Counted from the first letter of the stretch, positions 23,928-33,390 are shown. The stretch is 64,000 bases of DNA from Solobacterium sp. (GCA_017404505.1 JAFRCE010000013.1:62001-126000); one strand, 5' to 3'. Numbers and translations: made by a program. Notes: a model not told the origin generated them from the letters alone.

Positions 23928-24680
23928 CTATTCGGTATAAACCAGACGGAACTCTGCCATGATTCCTTCCTTGCCGAGACGGTAACGGTCCGGATACAGA
24001 TCGCCAAGCTGACTGAGATCCGCCGTCAGCTGAATGCTTTCTCCGTCTGCCAGTTCGTATGCCTCCATCGTCCACATCATCTCCCGGCTCTTTTCCGTTT
24101 CCTTCCATTCCCCGTTGTCATTCATTTCCAGCACAAAAGCGCTGCCGTAGGTAAACGGTTTGCCGCTCTGATTGCTCAACACCACTTTCATCAGAGGATA
24201 GGCAAATTCCTCCAGCCTCAGCGTGACACCGTCCTTTTCGCCGTCTTTGTGTGTATCCATGATCAGATCAGTTTTGACAAACGCATTCTGCATCTCTTCA
24301 CCTTCTTCTATTCTCCCCGGCCAGGTCATAATGCCGCCGATTTCCACAACGTTCGTATATCCCATGGCGGCCAGTTTTTCCGCCGCCTGCTTACTGCGGT
24401 TGCCGCTGCGGCAGTAGACAAAGATCAGCTGATTCAGATCAGGCAGTTCGGATGGCTGACTGCCGGCAATCGTCTCGTTTGGTACATTCACAGCCTCCGG
24501 CAGATGCGTTTCGGCATATTCGTCGGGCCGCCGCACGTCAAGAATGATATAGTCTTTCTCACTTGCCATCATGGCCAGAGCTTCTTCCTGAGAAATCGAA
24601 CGGTAAGTATTCTCTTTTTCTGTGCCGCATCCGGCGAGTGTAAACACAGCCAGTACCGCCGCGGCGATTCTTTTGAACAT
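23928..24680 (-). CDS. rhodanese-domain lipoprotein with C-terminal Ig-like domain
   Basis: A 250-residue predicted lipoprotein. The N-terminus has a lipoprotein signal with lipobox LAGC at residues 15-18, so the protein is anchored outside the membrane. Residues ~30-125 form a rhodanese domain with the active Cys in VYCRSGNRS near 93 and DVRRPDEY near 49. Residues ~140-250 form an immunoglobulin-like beta domain (LSNQSGKPFTYGS, then ADGESIQLTADL), similar to bacterial Ig-like domains on surface lipoproteins. The rhodanese may transfer sulfur or act on thiols at the cell surface. ATG 24680 is chosen for AGGAG eight bases upstream and the signal peptide; the frame is open further upstream but that part is antisense to the next gene. 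Confidence 0.85.
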   Translation of the reverse strand: MFKRIAAAVLAVFTLAGCGTEKENTYRSISQEEALAMMASEKDYIILDVRRPDEYAETHLPEAVNVPNETIAGSQPSELPDLNQLIFVYCRSGNRSKQAAEKLAAMGYTNVVEIGGIMTWPGRIEEGEEMQNAFVKTDLIMDTHKDGEKDGVTLRLEEFAYPLMKVVLSNQSGKPFTYGSAFVLEMNDNGEWKETEKSREMMWTMEAYELADGESIQLTADLSQLGDLYPDRYRLGKEGIMAEFRLVYTE

Positions 24681-24806
24681 AACTGTCACTCCTCCGCCCT
24701 TTTTATCATACATTGTCCGGCTGACAGCCGCAATTTTCCATCTCGTCAGATCATCCTGTCCGCGGATGCGCGAAACAGGATATACAATGAATACGGAGGT
24801 CTGATT

Positions 24807-25793
24807 ATGGATCAAAACAGAAATACTGTCCGTTACGGAATCCTTTCGACCGCTTCGATCGTTCCCCGTTTCTGCAAAGGCATGGAACAGACGGGAAACG
24901 GAAGCGTCTCCGCCATTTCCTCGCGTGATCTTAAAAAAGCCGAACAGTTTGCCGCAAATCTGTCCATTCCCAAAGCATATGATGATTACCAATCGATTCT
25001 GTCGGATCCGGAAATCGACGCTGTCTACATACCGCTGGTCAACAGTCTTCACTATCCTTATGCCCGAGAAGCGCTTCTTTGCGGCAAACATGTCGTCATG
25101 GAAAAACCGTTCGTTCTCCATGGTGAAGAAGCAGAAGAACTTTTCGCCCTCGCAGCCGAACGAAAACTGTTCCTCACGGAAGCCGTGAAAGCGCCGCATC
25201 TGCCCATCTATCAGGAGATCCTCAAAATCATCGACCGCAATTCACTCGGAAAGATCTGTTATATGGACTTTCGTCAGTCCTACAACAGCGGTCCGTATAT
25301 TCAGGGCTGGAACAGAGAAAAAGACATGGGCGGCGGTGTGCTTTACGGCAACGAAGCATATTTCTTCCATATGGCAGAATTTCTGAACGGACCGATCGAG
25401 TCCTGTTACGGAAACGCGTCATTTTTTGCCGGCGGCGCAGAACAGCAATGCTGCATCAGTGTCCGCTTTTGCAACAACACCATGGCCAGCCTTGCCGTAT
25501 CGAATCTGGTTCTCTTTGAAAACGGTCTGACCATTTACTTCGAGCACGGCCGTATCTTCATACCGGATTACTGGAAAGCATCCAAAGCTCTGATCACCAC
25601 GGAAGACGGCAAAACGGAAACGATCGTCTGCCCCTGCGAATATGAGCTGCAGTACGAACTGAAGCATTACAATGAATGCATTCTCAACGGCATCCTGACG
25701 AGTCCGATTACACCGCCGGAAAAAACGATCCGCTATATCCGCTGGTGTGAAGAACTGCAGAAAACATGGGAAAATGAAAAGAAATCCAGCTAA
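24807..25793 (+). CDS. Gfo/Idh/MocA family NAD(P)-dependent oxidoreductase
   Basis: A 328-residue oxidoreductase. The N-terminal Rossmann domain begins VRYGILSTASIVPRF, with SSRDLKKAEQFA near 43-54 and the family EKPFVLHGEEAEE near 94-106, whose Lys is catalytic. The C-terminal alpha/beta domain carries GGGVLYGNEAYF near 175. Members oxidise or reduce sugars, inositols or glycosidic alcohols; this one resembles sugar dehydrogenases of the trans-1,2-dihydrobenzene-1,2-diol group, with substrate unknown. ATG 24807 is chosen because GGAGG lies eight bases upstream; the frame is open 900 bases further left, but only antisense to the lipoprotein. Its stop codon lies in a terminator loop. Confidence 0.88.
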   Translation: MDQNRNTVRYGILSTASIVPRFCKGMEQTGNGSVSAISSRDLKKAEQFAANLSIPKAYDDYQSILSDPEIDAVYIPLVNSLHYPYAREALLCGKHVVMEKPFVLHGEEAEELFALAAERKLFLTEAVKAPHLPIYQEILKIIDRNSLGKICYMDFRQSYNSGPYIQGWNREKDMGGGVLYGNEAYFFHMAEFLNGPIESCYGNASFFAGGAEQQCCISVRFCNNTMASLAVSNLVLFENGLTIYFEHGRIFIPDYWKASKALITTEDGKTETIVCPCEYELQYELKHYNECILNGILTSPITPPEKTIRYIRWCEELQKTWENEKKSS

Positions 25794-25813
25794 CCGGGTT
25801 TCTTCTTTTTTTA
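25779..25813. terminator. intrinsic terminator between Gfo/Idh/MocA and ktrA
   Basis: AAGAAATCC (25779-25787) pairs with GGGTTTCTT (25796-25804) around eight bases, followed by CTTTTTTT on the plus strand. Confidence 0.75.
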
Positions 25814-25820
25814 TCCGCAC

Positions 25821-26489
25821 TCAGTCAAGATTCAGAGAGGAGATACGGGACGCATCTGCCGCTACGACAAGATAGTCATTCTTTTCAAAAACCGTGTCTT
25901 TTGTCACGTTGGTACATACGTTCTTCTCGTTCTCCCGCCGGAAGCCAATGATATTGACACCGTAAATCTCACGGATATTCAGCGTGCCGACCGGACGGTT
26001 GCACCAGAGTTCCGGAACCTTGATCTCCATTACGGCATAGTCATTTGTCATCTGGTAAATATCAATGATCTTCGGGTTGATCAGTGAAATGGCAACTCTC
26101 TGCCCCATTTCATTCTCAGGCTGGATCACACTGTCAGCACCGATCCTCTGCAGGACATACTTATAACGCTCGTTGTTGGCTTTCGCTATGACGTTCTTGA
26201 TGCCGAGTTCTTTCAGATTCAGAATCGTAATGACACTGGATTCCAGATGGGAACCCATAGCCACGATGACGACATCGGCATCCTGCACACCGGCTTCCTT
26301 CAGCAGTTCGATATCACGGGAATCCGCACAGACTGCGTTGGGCACATAATCGGAAATTTCCTGCACAAGCAGCGGATCTTTGTCGATGGCAATGACGTCT
26401 TCTCCGGCATTGGCAATCGTTGTGGCGATGGCATTGCCGAAATTGCCGAGGCCGATAACTACATATAAATTGGAATTGGATTCAGACAT
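25821..26489 (-). CDS. ktrA: Ktr/Trk potassium uptake regulatory subunit (RCK protein)
   Basis: A 222-residue cytosolic RCK protein. The N-terminal domain (1-140) is a Rossmann fold with GLGNFGNAIA at residues 13-22 and AIDKDP near 34, binding ATP/ADP or NAD(H). The C-terminal RCK_C domain starts near 145 and includes VKVPELWCNRP-like and GVNIIGFRRE segments. Octameric rings of this protein gate the KtrB channel. It lies 12 bases after the membrane subunit and is the second gene of the pair. Symbol assigned by organisation; it could equally be called ktrC or trkA. A good GAGGAG ribosome site precedes the start. Confidence 0.88.
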   Translation of the reverse strand: MSESNSNLYVVIGLGNFGNAIATTIANAGEDVIAIDKDPLLVQEISDYVPNAVCADSRDIELLKEAGVQDADVVIVAMGSHLESSVITILNLKELGIKNVIAKANNERYKYVLQRIGADSVIQPENEMGQRVAISLINPKIIDIYQMTNDYAVMEIKVPELWCNRPVGTLNIREIYGVNIIGFRRENEKNVCTNVTKDTVFEKNDYLVVAADASRISSLNLD

Positions 26490-26501
26490 GATTCTCCTCC
26501 T

Positions 26502-27923
26502 TTAACCGATGATGATATTCGCATCGGGATATGCAACATGGCTGCTGATTTTCTGTTCAGCATGGAATGCCATGTACAGACTGAGCGGGCCGATTCTGCC
26601 GATGAACATCAGCAGCATGATAATGATCCTGCCAAGCACGGAAAGCAGCGGTGTCAGACCGGTCGACAGACCAACGGTGGCGATTGCCGAGAATGCTTCG
26701 AAAATAATCGAGATCAGTGACGCATTCGGCTCTGACATTGTCAGTATCAGGATCATGGTAAAAATAATCGAGAAATAAAGCGTAACGATCATAAAGGCAT
26801 GCTTCATGAGCGATGGGGAAATACGGCGGTGCCGTATAACAGCATCGCTGTGTTTCTGATTCAGCGTATTCAGAGCAGTCTTGAAAAGCACAGCTGCTGT
26901 CGTTGTCTTGATACCGCCGGCTGTACCGCCCGGAGATCCGCCGATCAGCATGTAAACGCACATAACCAGAAGCATCGGCCTGCGGCACTGACCGATCATA
27001 ATGGTTGAGAAACCGGCTGTACGCAGAGTGACCGACTGGAACAGACAGGCCAGGAATTTCTCGGCGCTGTCCAAATGGCCAAGCGTGCCGCTGTTGGTGG
27101 ATTCCATTAACGCCACCAGCACAGCCCCGGACAGCAGCAGGATCGCTGTCGTACGCAGAACCACGACCGCGTGTTCCGAAAGATAACGGTGCGGCTTATG
27201 AATGCCGTTGTGCCGGCGCAGTCTGTGAGCTGCCAGATCATACAGTTCAAACCAGACCATGAAGCCCAGACCGCCGGTGATGATCAGAAACATGATCGTC
27301 AGATTGACCAGCGGATCCGTCGCGAACATGAACAGACTGTCCGCTGCGAAGCAGTCAAAACCGGAATTGGTAAATGCCGAAACAGACAGGAACAGAGAAT
27401 TAAAGAGACCTTCCTGCAGTCCGAACTTGTCACAAAGCCGCAGTGCGAGAAGAACAAAACCGATCAGTTCGATGGTGACCGTGTACAGCATGATCTTTCG
27501 GATATAACTCGGCACATCATAGAGATTGCTTTTGCCGGATCCGACAGCGAACAGTTTCTTTTCCACGGTTGCCATCCGCCGCTTGTTTCTCTGCATGACG
27601 ACAGCAATAATGGTCATCGGGCCAAGACCGCCGATCTGCATCAGAAAAATCATAACGATCTTGCCTAGCAGATTATAATGTTCCGCAACCGTGATGGTCG
27701 TAAGGCCCGTCACACAGACCGCGCTCACCGATACAAACAGATTGTCCAGATAAGGCGCCGGTTTCTGTATGTTCGTGAACGGCATCGACAGAAGGACGGA
27801 GCCGAGGAAAATAATGAAAAGGAACGAAATCAGCAGAAGCTTCTCAGGTCTGTTGGATTTCGCCAGCCTTTCGATCAGAGTCGTCCGTTTCTTTAAAAAT
27901 GAAAAATCAAAATCCGGATTCAC
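26502..27923 (-). CDS. ktrB: Ktr/Trk potassium uptake membrane subunit
   Basis: A 473-residue integral membrane protein of the TrkH/KtrB superfamily with about ten hydrophobic segments, arranged as four M1-P-M2 repeats. Selectivity-filter-like loops are visible at VCVTGLTT near 92, FTNSGFDCF near 188, LRTAGFST near 295 and IATVGLSTG near 423; the conserved Gly in each coordinates K+. It works as a dimer with the KtrA ring and moves K+ with Na+ or down its potential. It starts with GTG at 27923 with AGGAAAA upstream, an unusual start for the window. The KtrA gene follows 12 bases after its stop. Confidence 0.9.
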   Translation of the reverse strand: MNPDFDFSFLKKRTTLIERLAKSNRPEKLLLISFLFIIFLGSVLLSMPFTNIQKPAPYLDNLFVSVSAVCVTGLTTITVAEHYNLLGKIVMIFLMQIGGLGPMTIIAVVMQRNKRRMATVEKKLFAVGSGKSNLYDVPSYIRKIMLYTVTIELIGFVLLALRLCDKFGLQEGLFNSLFLSVSAFTNSGFDCFAADSLFMFATDPLVNLTIMFLIITGGLGFMVWFELYDLAAHRLRRHNGIHKPHRYLSEHAVVVLRTTAILLLSGAVLVALMESTNSGTLGHLDSAEKFLACLFQSVTLRTAGFSTIMIGQCRRPMLLVMCVYMLIGGSPGGTAGGIKTTTAAVLFKTALNTLNQKHSDAVIRHRRISPSLMKHAFMIVTLYFSIIFTMILILTMSEPNASLISIIFEAFSAIATVGLSTGLTPLLSVLGRIIIMLLMFIGRIGPLSLYMAFHAEQKISSHVAYPDANIIIG

Positions 27924-28028
27924 GTTTCTTTTCCTGTCTCATCTATTATCATATTGTCTTTCCGGGAAATACGCAAAGAAACTCCTCTGTGACAAAGTGA
28001 AAAAACGCAATATTCTGTCAATGGACAG

Positions 28029-28055
28029 AAAAAAAAACGGACAGAATTATCCGTT
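28029..28055 (-). terminator. intrinsic terminator of the IIB-like gene
   Basis: AACGGA (28036-28041) and TCCGTT (28050-28055) pair around eight bases; the minus strand continues with eight T. Confidence 0.75.
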
Positions 28056-28064
28056 CGCGGATTC

Positions 28065-28502
28065 TCAGAGCGGATGCTTTTTGAAATCGGCCTTTTCGCC
28101 TTTCAGCCAGCGGCGGTGGGAAACGGTCCGCTGTACGGCAAGCGGCCGCGGTTCGTCAGGGAATGTTATCATGTTTTTTGCGCCCTGCTTCCACAGTTCG
28201 AGAAGATCCTCAGCGTCATCGATATAATCAAGGACCGGCATCAGTCCGTAAAGACGGGGCGGAATAACAGTGACGGGAATATGGTAATTGCCAGCCGCAC
28301 TGTCCTGTCTGACTCTGAACTCCATATGCGGACATACCATGGCGATATCGGCTTCGTCCTGCCGGCGTACCAGCTGGCCGATCGGGATAAAAACAAAGCT
28401 TACTTTCTCCTGCAGATTTTTCGCAGCGACTTCTCTTTCCAGATGGGCGGCCAGAGCTGAAGATGAAAATCCGCCGCCGCAGCAGATGGCTATTCTGATC
28501 AT
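28065..28502 (-). CDS. orphan PTS lactose/cellobiose IIB-like protein
   Basis: A 145-residue protein that opens IRIAICCGGGFSSSALA, matching the phosphocysteine loop of lactose/cellobiose-type EIIB proteins, with two adjacent cysteines (7 and 8) and a GGFSSS phosphate loop. The middle (VFIPIGQL, ADIAMVCPHMEF) matches the IIB Rossmann-like core. The last 45 residues (from about LLELWKQGAKN) are an extension without a known motif, ending in a basic tail. No IIA or IIC gene is adjacent, so it may serve a distant permease or act as a regulator. ATG 28502 is chosen because GGAG lies upstream and the core begins there. Confidence 0.7.
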   Translation of the reverse strand: MIRIAICCGGGFSSSALAAHLEREVAAKNLQEKVSFVFIPIGQLVRRQDEADIAMVCPHMEFRVRQDSAAGNYHIPVTVIPPRLYGLMPVLDYIDDAEDLLELWKQGAKNMITFPDEPRPLAVQRTVSHRRWLKGEKADFKKHPL

Positions 28503-28560
28503 AATATCTCCGTTTCTTTCTGTTATCTGAACTGACTTTACTATATCATTCCCGAAACAA

Positions 28561-28609
28561 AAAAAACGTTTTCTCTTCTCTGATATCACTCAGAAAAGAG
28601 AAACGTTTT
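28561..28609 (-). terminator. long intrinsic terminator of the HAD-carboxypeptidase operon
   Basis: An 18-base-pair stem (28564-28582 with 28591-28608, one bulge and one mismatch) followed by a long T run on the minus strand. Confidence 0.9.
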
Positions 28610-29458
28610 TTACATCCATCCCTTGGGTTTCAGATAATGATCCGCCAGATAATGGCCTACACCTTCCTCGAAACAGGGCAGGTCTGTCACATCATCGGCA
28701 CAGTCCTTGGTGCCCTGCGCGCCGTCCAGAAGACATACGCCCCAGCCGGCTCTGACAAGCATCGAGTTGTCATTTTCGTTGTCACCGAAGGTAATGATAT
28801 TCTTCATATCAATCTTGTTCTTTTCCGCATAACGGGCCAGACCGCTTCCCTTGTCGATGTCTTTCTGCATCATTTCCACGGTTCCCGGAAAAGTTCCGAC
28901 AGCCTGGAAACCATCACTCCAGCGTTCTTTGATACGCTGTCTGATCATCTGCTCCACATCCGGTGTCGTACGGAACAGGAACTTGTAGCAGGGCTTCTGA
29001 CAGAAACCGTCGATATCGCCGGTGTAATCGTCAAAGACCCAGCCGCGCCGCTTCATCGAGTCGAACAGCTCTCCTTTGATATACATGGCTGCGTGGTTTT
29101 CACCGCCTTCGACGTTGACGGACACCTCATACTTCTCAATGATCGGCATCATGTCTTTCAGGATCTCCTTCATGACATCTTCCTTAAGCAGATCCATGTT
29201 CCAGAAATTGCCGTTTGTTTTATCCCACAGCATGCCGCCGTTCATTCCGATCAGGAAATCAAACGGTCTGTCCATACCCCACTGTTTCCACTGGCTGTAC
29301 AGTCTGTCATTCAGTTCCCGGCCGGTTGCCAGACCGATCTGAACACCTTTGTCCTGCATGATACGGAATACCTGTTTTGTATATTCAGGCAGATCGCCGC
29401 CTTTGGCGGTCAGCGTCATGTCGATATCTGCAGCGATTGCTTTGATTTCATCAATCAT
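28610..29458 (-). CDS. Cof-type HAD hydrolase
   Basis: A 282-residue HAD superfamily phosphatase of the Cof (IIB cap) type. The nucleophile Asp is in AIAADIDMTLTA near residue 11; this class normally has DxDGT, here DIDMT, with the second Asp kept. Motif II is GLATGRE near 43, motif III Lys near 190-200, and motif IV GDNENDNSML near 228. Residues ~90-185 are the cap. The family dephosphorylates sugar phosphates, nucleotides or cofactors. Its ATG overlaps the stop of the upstream carboxypeptidase (ATGA), so translation is coupled. Cytosolic. Confidence 0.85.
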   Translation of the reverse strand: MIDEIKAIAADIDMTLTAKGGDLPEYTKQVFRIMQDKGVQIGLATGRELNDRLYSQWKQWGMDRPFDFLIGMNGGMLWDKTNGNFWNMDLLKEDVMKEILKDMMPIIEKYEVSVNVEGGENHAAMYIKGELFDSMKRRGWVFDDYTGDIDGFCQKPCYKFLFRTTPDVEQMIRQRIKERWSDGFQAVGTFPGTVEMMQKDIDKGSGLARYAEKNKIDMKNIITFGDNENDNSMLVRAGWGVCLLDGAQGTKDCADDVTDLPCFEEGVGHYLADHYLKPKGWM

Positions 29459-31179
29459 CCGTTGTTATCTTCCTTTTCTGTTTTGCCATCACCTGTCAGT
29501 CTGAGAGAAACAGACGCTTTGCCTGCTTTCTGGCTGACGGCTTCCAGAGTGACTTCCGTTCCCTCTTCACCGCGTACATACCAGGTGACTTTCTTACTGA
29601 CAGGATTCTTTTCCATATTCATCGGGCCGAAGAAAGAATACTCTCTCTTTACCGTTCCGTATCCTTCCAGCTGGCCGATCTTCTGGGTTGCTTTACCGTC
29701 GGCGATCTCTGCCCCTTTCAGGGTCACTTCAATATCCCGGGCCAGTTTCAGGGTATTGAACTCATTTGTACCGTTTGTCGGCATGAAACCGGTATTGCCG
29801 AGCACGGCTTCCACTTTATAGAGGCCTTCCGCCAGTTTTTCAGATTTCGTTCTGGCAAACAGCAGATGCGGCATCGCCTTGGCATGGCGCAGAATATAAC
29901 GGGTATGCTTTTCCACTTCCTGTTTCAGGAACTGCACCGGCGGATTCTGCAGCAGGAACTTTTTATCCGGACCGCCGATCTCAACTGTGCCAAGCTGTGG
30001 ATGTTCAAATTCCGTCCATTCCTTGTAGAAGGAATTCAGATTGTTTTTGTCGACCCACTTCAGCATCAGACGCTGGTTTTCCTCATCTTCTTCCGGTGTC
30101 AGTTTGATGGGCTTGGGATACTCCGGCTTCATGCCGCACTGATCAGCCAGGTTCCATGTTTCAACCGAATGAGAGAAAACACCGTTGGCATGATACAGAT
30201 AATCATCCAGCGAGCCGTTGGCCGGCGCGTCACTGTCGAGACCGAGGAAATCGTCTTTGATGCGCAGCTGATGATAGCCTGTTTCTTCCTTGGCGATCTT
30301 CATGAAGAACTTGAACATCTCCTGATCTTTCTGATCCGCCTGAGCTGCCGGAATACCCGCCGGCGGATACAGGTACATACCGCCGAAGGTATGGAAAATA
30401 ATCGTGCTGACAAGATTGCGGCGCTGAGCGATCCATTCGATCAGATTCCGTGATTCGCTTACCTGGCCGGGATATATACCGCCGCCCGGCTGTTTGTATT
30501 CCGGATTCCAGTTCATCGGATAATTACGGTTCAGATCAAGGCCGTATCTGGCCGGAGCCGGGCTGATCTTCACACCGTCGAAGTCATTGATCATACCTTC
30601 GCTGTATACATTGTAGTATTCACCGCCGACGTCGTCCGCCTGCCGCAGAACCAGAAGACGGCTGTCATCCGGATCCTTTTTCCAGCAGCCGAAAGGTGTC
30701 TTGATGATCATATTGCGGATCACACCGTCACCGTCGATATCCGTCGGCACCAGACCCGGCATGTCCGTTTCAAACGGATATGGCTGGTTGATACTGCGGA
30801 TCATGTCCGGATGTGTCAGATAATACTCTGAACCGTCCGCGACCGGCCGCGGCATGACATAGAATGTCGAATTCTTCAGAAGCGCACTGATTTCTTCCTC
30901 TTCCGTATTGTGCAGCAGCACATCGGCAAGATACATGGCGCACATACTGCCTGTCACTTCACCGGCATGCACGTGTCCGACTGCCATATAGCCCGGCTTT
31001 TCGTCAAAGTCACCGGCTTCACTGTCACTGATGGCAAGCACCCACATTTCTCTTCCTTCCGTTGTTTTGCCGATGGAAGAATGACGGGCAAACCGCGGAA
31101 ACTGTTCAGCATATTCCTGAAGAATATCTGTGATTTCCTGATAATTGTAATAATGATCATATGGATGAATGGTCTTCAT
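29455..31179 (-). CDS. M14 family zinc carboxypeptidase
   Basis: A 574-residue protein whose first ~330 residues form an M14 carboxypeptidase. Zinc ligands are His and Glu of GHVHAGEVTG near 68-77 and a later His in FHTFGGMYLYPP near 260; the catalytic Glu is in SHSVETWNL near 345. Substrate-binding Arg is in LDLNRNYPMNW near 215. A beta-rich C-terminal region (about 420-574) probably forms an extra domain. No signal peptide is visible, so it is likely cytosolic and acts on peptides, perhaps cell-wall peptides. It is followed by an overlapping HAD phosphatase gene. The ATG has AGGAGGA upstream. Confidence 0.85.
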   Translation of the reverse strand: MKTIHPYDHYYNYQEITDILQEYAEQFPRFARHSSIGKTTEGREMWVLAISDSEAGDFDEKPGYMAVGHVHAGEVTGSMCAMYLADVLLHNTEEEEISALLKNSTFYVMPRPVADGSEYYLTHPDMIRSINQPYPFETDMPGLVPTDIDGDGVIRNMIIKTPFGCWKKDPDDSRLLVLRQADDVGGEYYNVYSEGMINDFDGVKISPAPARYGLDLNRNYPMNWNPEYKQPGGGIYPGQVSESRNLIEWIAQRRNLVSTIIFHTFGGMYLYPPAGIPAAQADQKDQEMFKFFMKIAKEETGYHQLRIKDDFLGLDSDAPANGSLDDYLYHANGVFSHSVETWNLADQCGMKPEYPKPIKLTPEEDEENQRLMLKWVDKNNLNSFYKEWTEFEHPQLGTVEIGGPDKKFLLQNPPVQFLKQEVEKHTRYILRHAKAMPHLLFARTKSEKLAEGLYKVEAVLGNTGFMPTNGTNEFNTLKLARDIEVTLKGAEIADGKATQKIGQLEGYGTVKREYSFFGPMNMEKNPVSKKVTWYVRGEEGTEVTLEAVSQKAGKASVSLRLTGDGKTEKEDNNG

Positions 31180-31327
31180 AACGTAAAATCTCCTCCTGCT
31201 TTCTGATCATATAATTCATTTCCTGTTTTATTATATTCCGGATGACTCAGAACCATTACTGAGATGCCTGAAAGAACAGAACTTCTTGTATTATCTTAAC
31301 AAACCTGCCGGCTTACGGACAGCCGAA

Positions 31328-31355
31328 ACAAAAAAGTTCTGCGCAGGCAGAACTT
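31328..31355 (-). terminator. intrinsic terminator of the phosphatase operon
   Basis: AAGTTCTGC (31334-31342) pairs perfectly with GCAGAACTT (31347-31355) around GCAG; TTTTTTG follows on the minus strand. The stem includes the stop codon. Confidence 0.9.
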
Positions 31356-33387
31356 ATTTGTTTTGATTTGCATAGTATTTCGTCAGTTCCAGAATATTGG
31401 ACTGGTTCTCATAACGGTAATTGAGAACGTCCATGTTCTTCTTGACCAGATAGATTCCCAGACCGCCGACCGGACGTTCTTCCGCAGGCAGTGTGATATC
31501 CGGATCCTTTTTCTGCAGAGGATCATACGGAACACCCTGGTCTATGAAAGTCATACGGATGCCCTCCGGATCCTTCAGATCGTCTAGAATGAGTTTTACC
31601 TTTCCGGTGTTCGGTGCGTAAGCATAGCTGGCGATATTAATATAAATTTCCTCAACCGTGAGATTCAGCTGCATCCTGACTTTATGCGGACAGTCTGTTT
31701 CATCCAGGTGTCTGTTCACGAATTCAAGAACCCTATCCAGGTCTTCGCGTGTCGCTTCCAGTTCCATCGACACGGAAGCGGACTGGCCGGTTCCGTAAAA
31801 ATCAAAGCACATCATAGTAATATCATCCGCCTGCGGACTGCCGTCCATGTATGTTTCCACATCCCGGGTAACCTTCTGCAGGGTCTGCCGGGCGTCGCAT
31901 TCCGCATTCGTATTCAGGATGTCGAGCAGGCGCTGGGTGCCATACTGTTCGAGATCGGGATCGGTTGCCTCCGGCACACCGTCCGTATAGACAAACAGCC
32001 TGTCACCCGGCTCCATAACGAACGGATGTTCGCTGATCCGGACATCCTCGACGACACCGATAATGACAGAATGACGGTAAACGAGCAGTTCCCACTTGCC
32101 GTCTTTGCGTTTGAAAACAGGGTGCTCATGACCGGCATTTGCGGCCATTCCCTTACCGGTTGACAGTTCAATGATCGCGAACCACACCGTCACGAACATA
32201 CCGGCATCATTGCCTTCACACAGCTGTTTGTTTACATCGGAAAGAATCTCACCAGGCCCGCCGCCCATCATAGCGCGGTTTTTGATCAGGGTTTTGGCAA
32301 TGACCATGAACAGAGCAGCCGGAATACCCTTTCCCGAAACATCGGCAATGACAAGACCGAGATGATCGTCATCGATCATGAAGAAATCATAGAAGTCGCC
32401 ACCGACTTCACGGGCCGGATCCACGGTTGCGTAGATGTCAAAATCGCTTCTTTCCGGGAAAGCCGGGAAGATCTGCGGCATCATATCCATCTGGATCGAT
32501 TTGGCAACATTCAGTTCAGCGCCGATTTTTTCACGCTCTGCCGTTACTACGGACAGCTTGTTGATATAGTTTCTCAGATCGACCTGCATCTTTTTAAACG
32601 ATTCAGCCAGTTCCTGAACCTCATCACCGGTACGGATATCAAGCTCAGCCGTTTTCTTGCTGTCGAGTCCGCTGACCAGTTCGCGGGCTGCGTCGTTCAG
32701 CTGCAGCAGCGGATTTACCAGACCTTTCCGGACGAAGAAATACAGAACGGCACCTATGATCAGTGTCACGAACAGAACACTCTGGACGATCATGGCGACA
32801 AAATCACGCAGTCTGTCCTGAATACCCGGCATGGAAAGATCGACACCGACGACCGCAACCGGTTTATTGGCTGAATTGAAAACCGGATAATATGCGGAAA
32901 CGATATATCCGTATACTTCATCTTTTGCGACACTGAGTTCCTCAGGCGGATTCTGGCGGTATATCTTTTCAACCGCCTCCTTGCCGCCGATCATATAGCC
33001 TTCCGAGTCGCCCAGCTGGCTTATCGTGTACGGATTTTCCGCGTCCCAGAGATAGACAACCGTATCTTCATACGGAACGAATACATAATAGTATCTCATT
33101 TCCATATCCGTCATCGTATTATTGACGGTTCTCAGCGTCGTATTGAAATACTCCTGTATTTCGTCATAATACGCATCGGGTGTCAGAGTTCTGGCATATT
33201 CTTCCGCCTTGTCACCGTCGATCAGTTCGGCTGCTGTTTTGGCATAGGAAAAACTCAGCTGCCGCGATTCCTCCATCTTGACCTGGGAATAGAAATCGCG
33301 GACCAGAATACTGCTGAAAAGAATGAGAGCCATATCAAAAAGGACCAGAGCAGTCAGTACCTTGATGTGCAGTTTACTGTTCGACAT
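31354..33387 (-). CDS. membrane SpoIIE/RsbU-type PP2C phosphatase with sensor, HAMP and C-terminal HATPase domain
   Basis: A 677-residue signalling protein. A transmembrane helix (about 8-30), an extracellular sensor of the Cache type (31-195), a second helix (about 200-222) and a HAMP region lead to a PP2C/SpoIIE phosphatase (about 295-530): EVGGDFYDFF, IADVSGKGIPAALFM, NAGHEHP, DGVPEATDP give the metal-binding aspartates. From about 545 a histidine-kinase-like ATPase domain follows, with LTVEEIYINIASYAY (N-box) and GVPYDP...GGLGIYLVKK (G-boxes), as in RsbW/SpoIIAB anti-sigma factors. In partner-switching systems the phosphatase and the ATPase are separate proteins; here they are fused. It lies three bases after the acyltransferase-like gene and its AAGGAAAA site is inside that gene's end. 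Confidence 0.88.
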   Translation of the reverse strand: MSNSKLHIKVLTALVLFDMALILFSSILVRDFYSQVKMEESRQLSFSYAKTAAELIDGDKAEEYARTLTPDAYYDEIQEYFNTTLRTVNNTMTDMEMRYYYVFVPYEDTVVYLWDAENPYTISQLGDSEGYMIGGKEAVEKIYRQNPPEELSVAKDEVYGYIVSAYYPVFNSANKPVAVVGVDLSMPGIQDRLRDFVAMIVQSVLFVTLIIGAVLYFFVRKGLVNPLLQLNDAARELVSGLDSKKTAELDIRTGDEVQELAESFKKMQVDLRNYINKLSVVTAEREKIGAELNVAKSIQMDMMPQIFPAFPERSDFDIYATVDPAREVGGDFYDFFMIDDDHLGLVIADVSGKGIPAALFMVIAKTLIKNRAMMGGGPGEILSDVNKQLCEGNDAGMFVTVWFAIIELSTGKGMAANAGHEHPVFKRKDGKWELLVYRHSVIIGVVEDVRISEHPFVMEPGDRLFVYTDGVPEATDPDLEQYGTQRLLDILNTNAECDARQTLQKVTRDVETYMDGSPQADDITMMCFDFYGTGQSASVSMELEATREDLDRVLEFVNRHLDETDCPHKVRMQLNLTVEEIYINIASYAYAPNTGKVKLILDDLKDPEGIRMTFIDQGVPYDPLQKKDPDITLPAEERPVGGLGIYLVKKNMDVLNYRYENQSNILELTKYYANQNK

Positions 33388-33390
33388 CCG

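Noticed and set aside
23913-24806. Long upstream extension of the Gfo/Idh/MocA frame
   Set aside because: The extension is antisense to the rhodanese lipoprotein; the real ATG at 24807 has a good ribosome site and starts the Rossmann fold.
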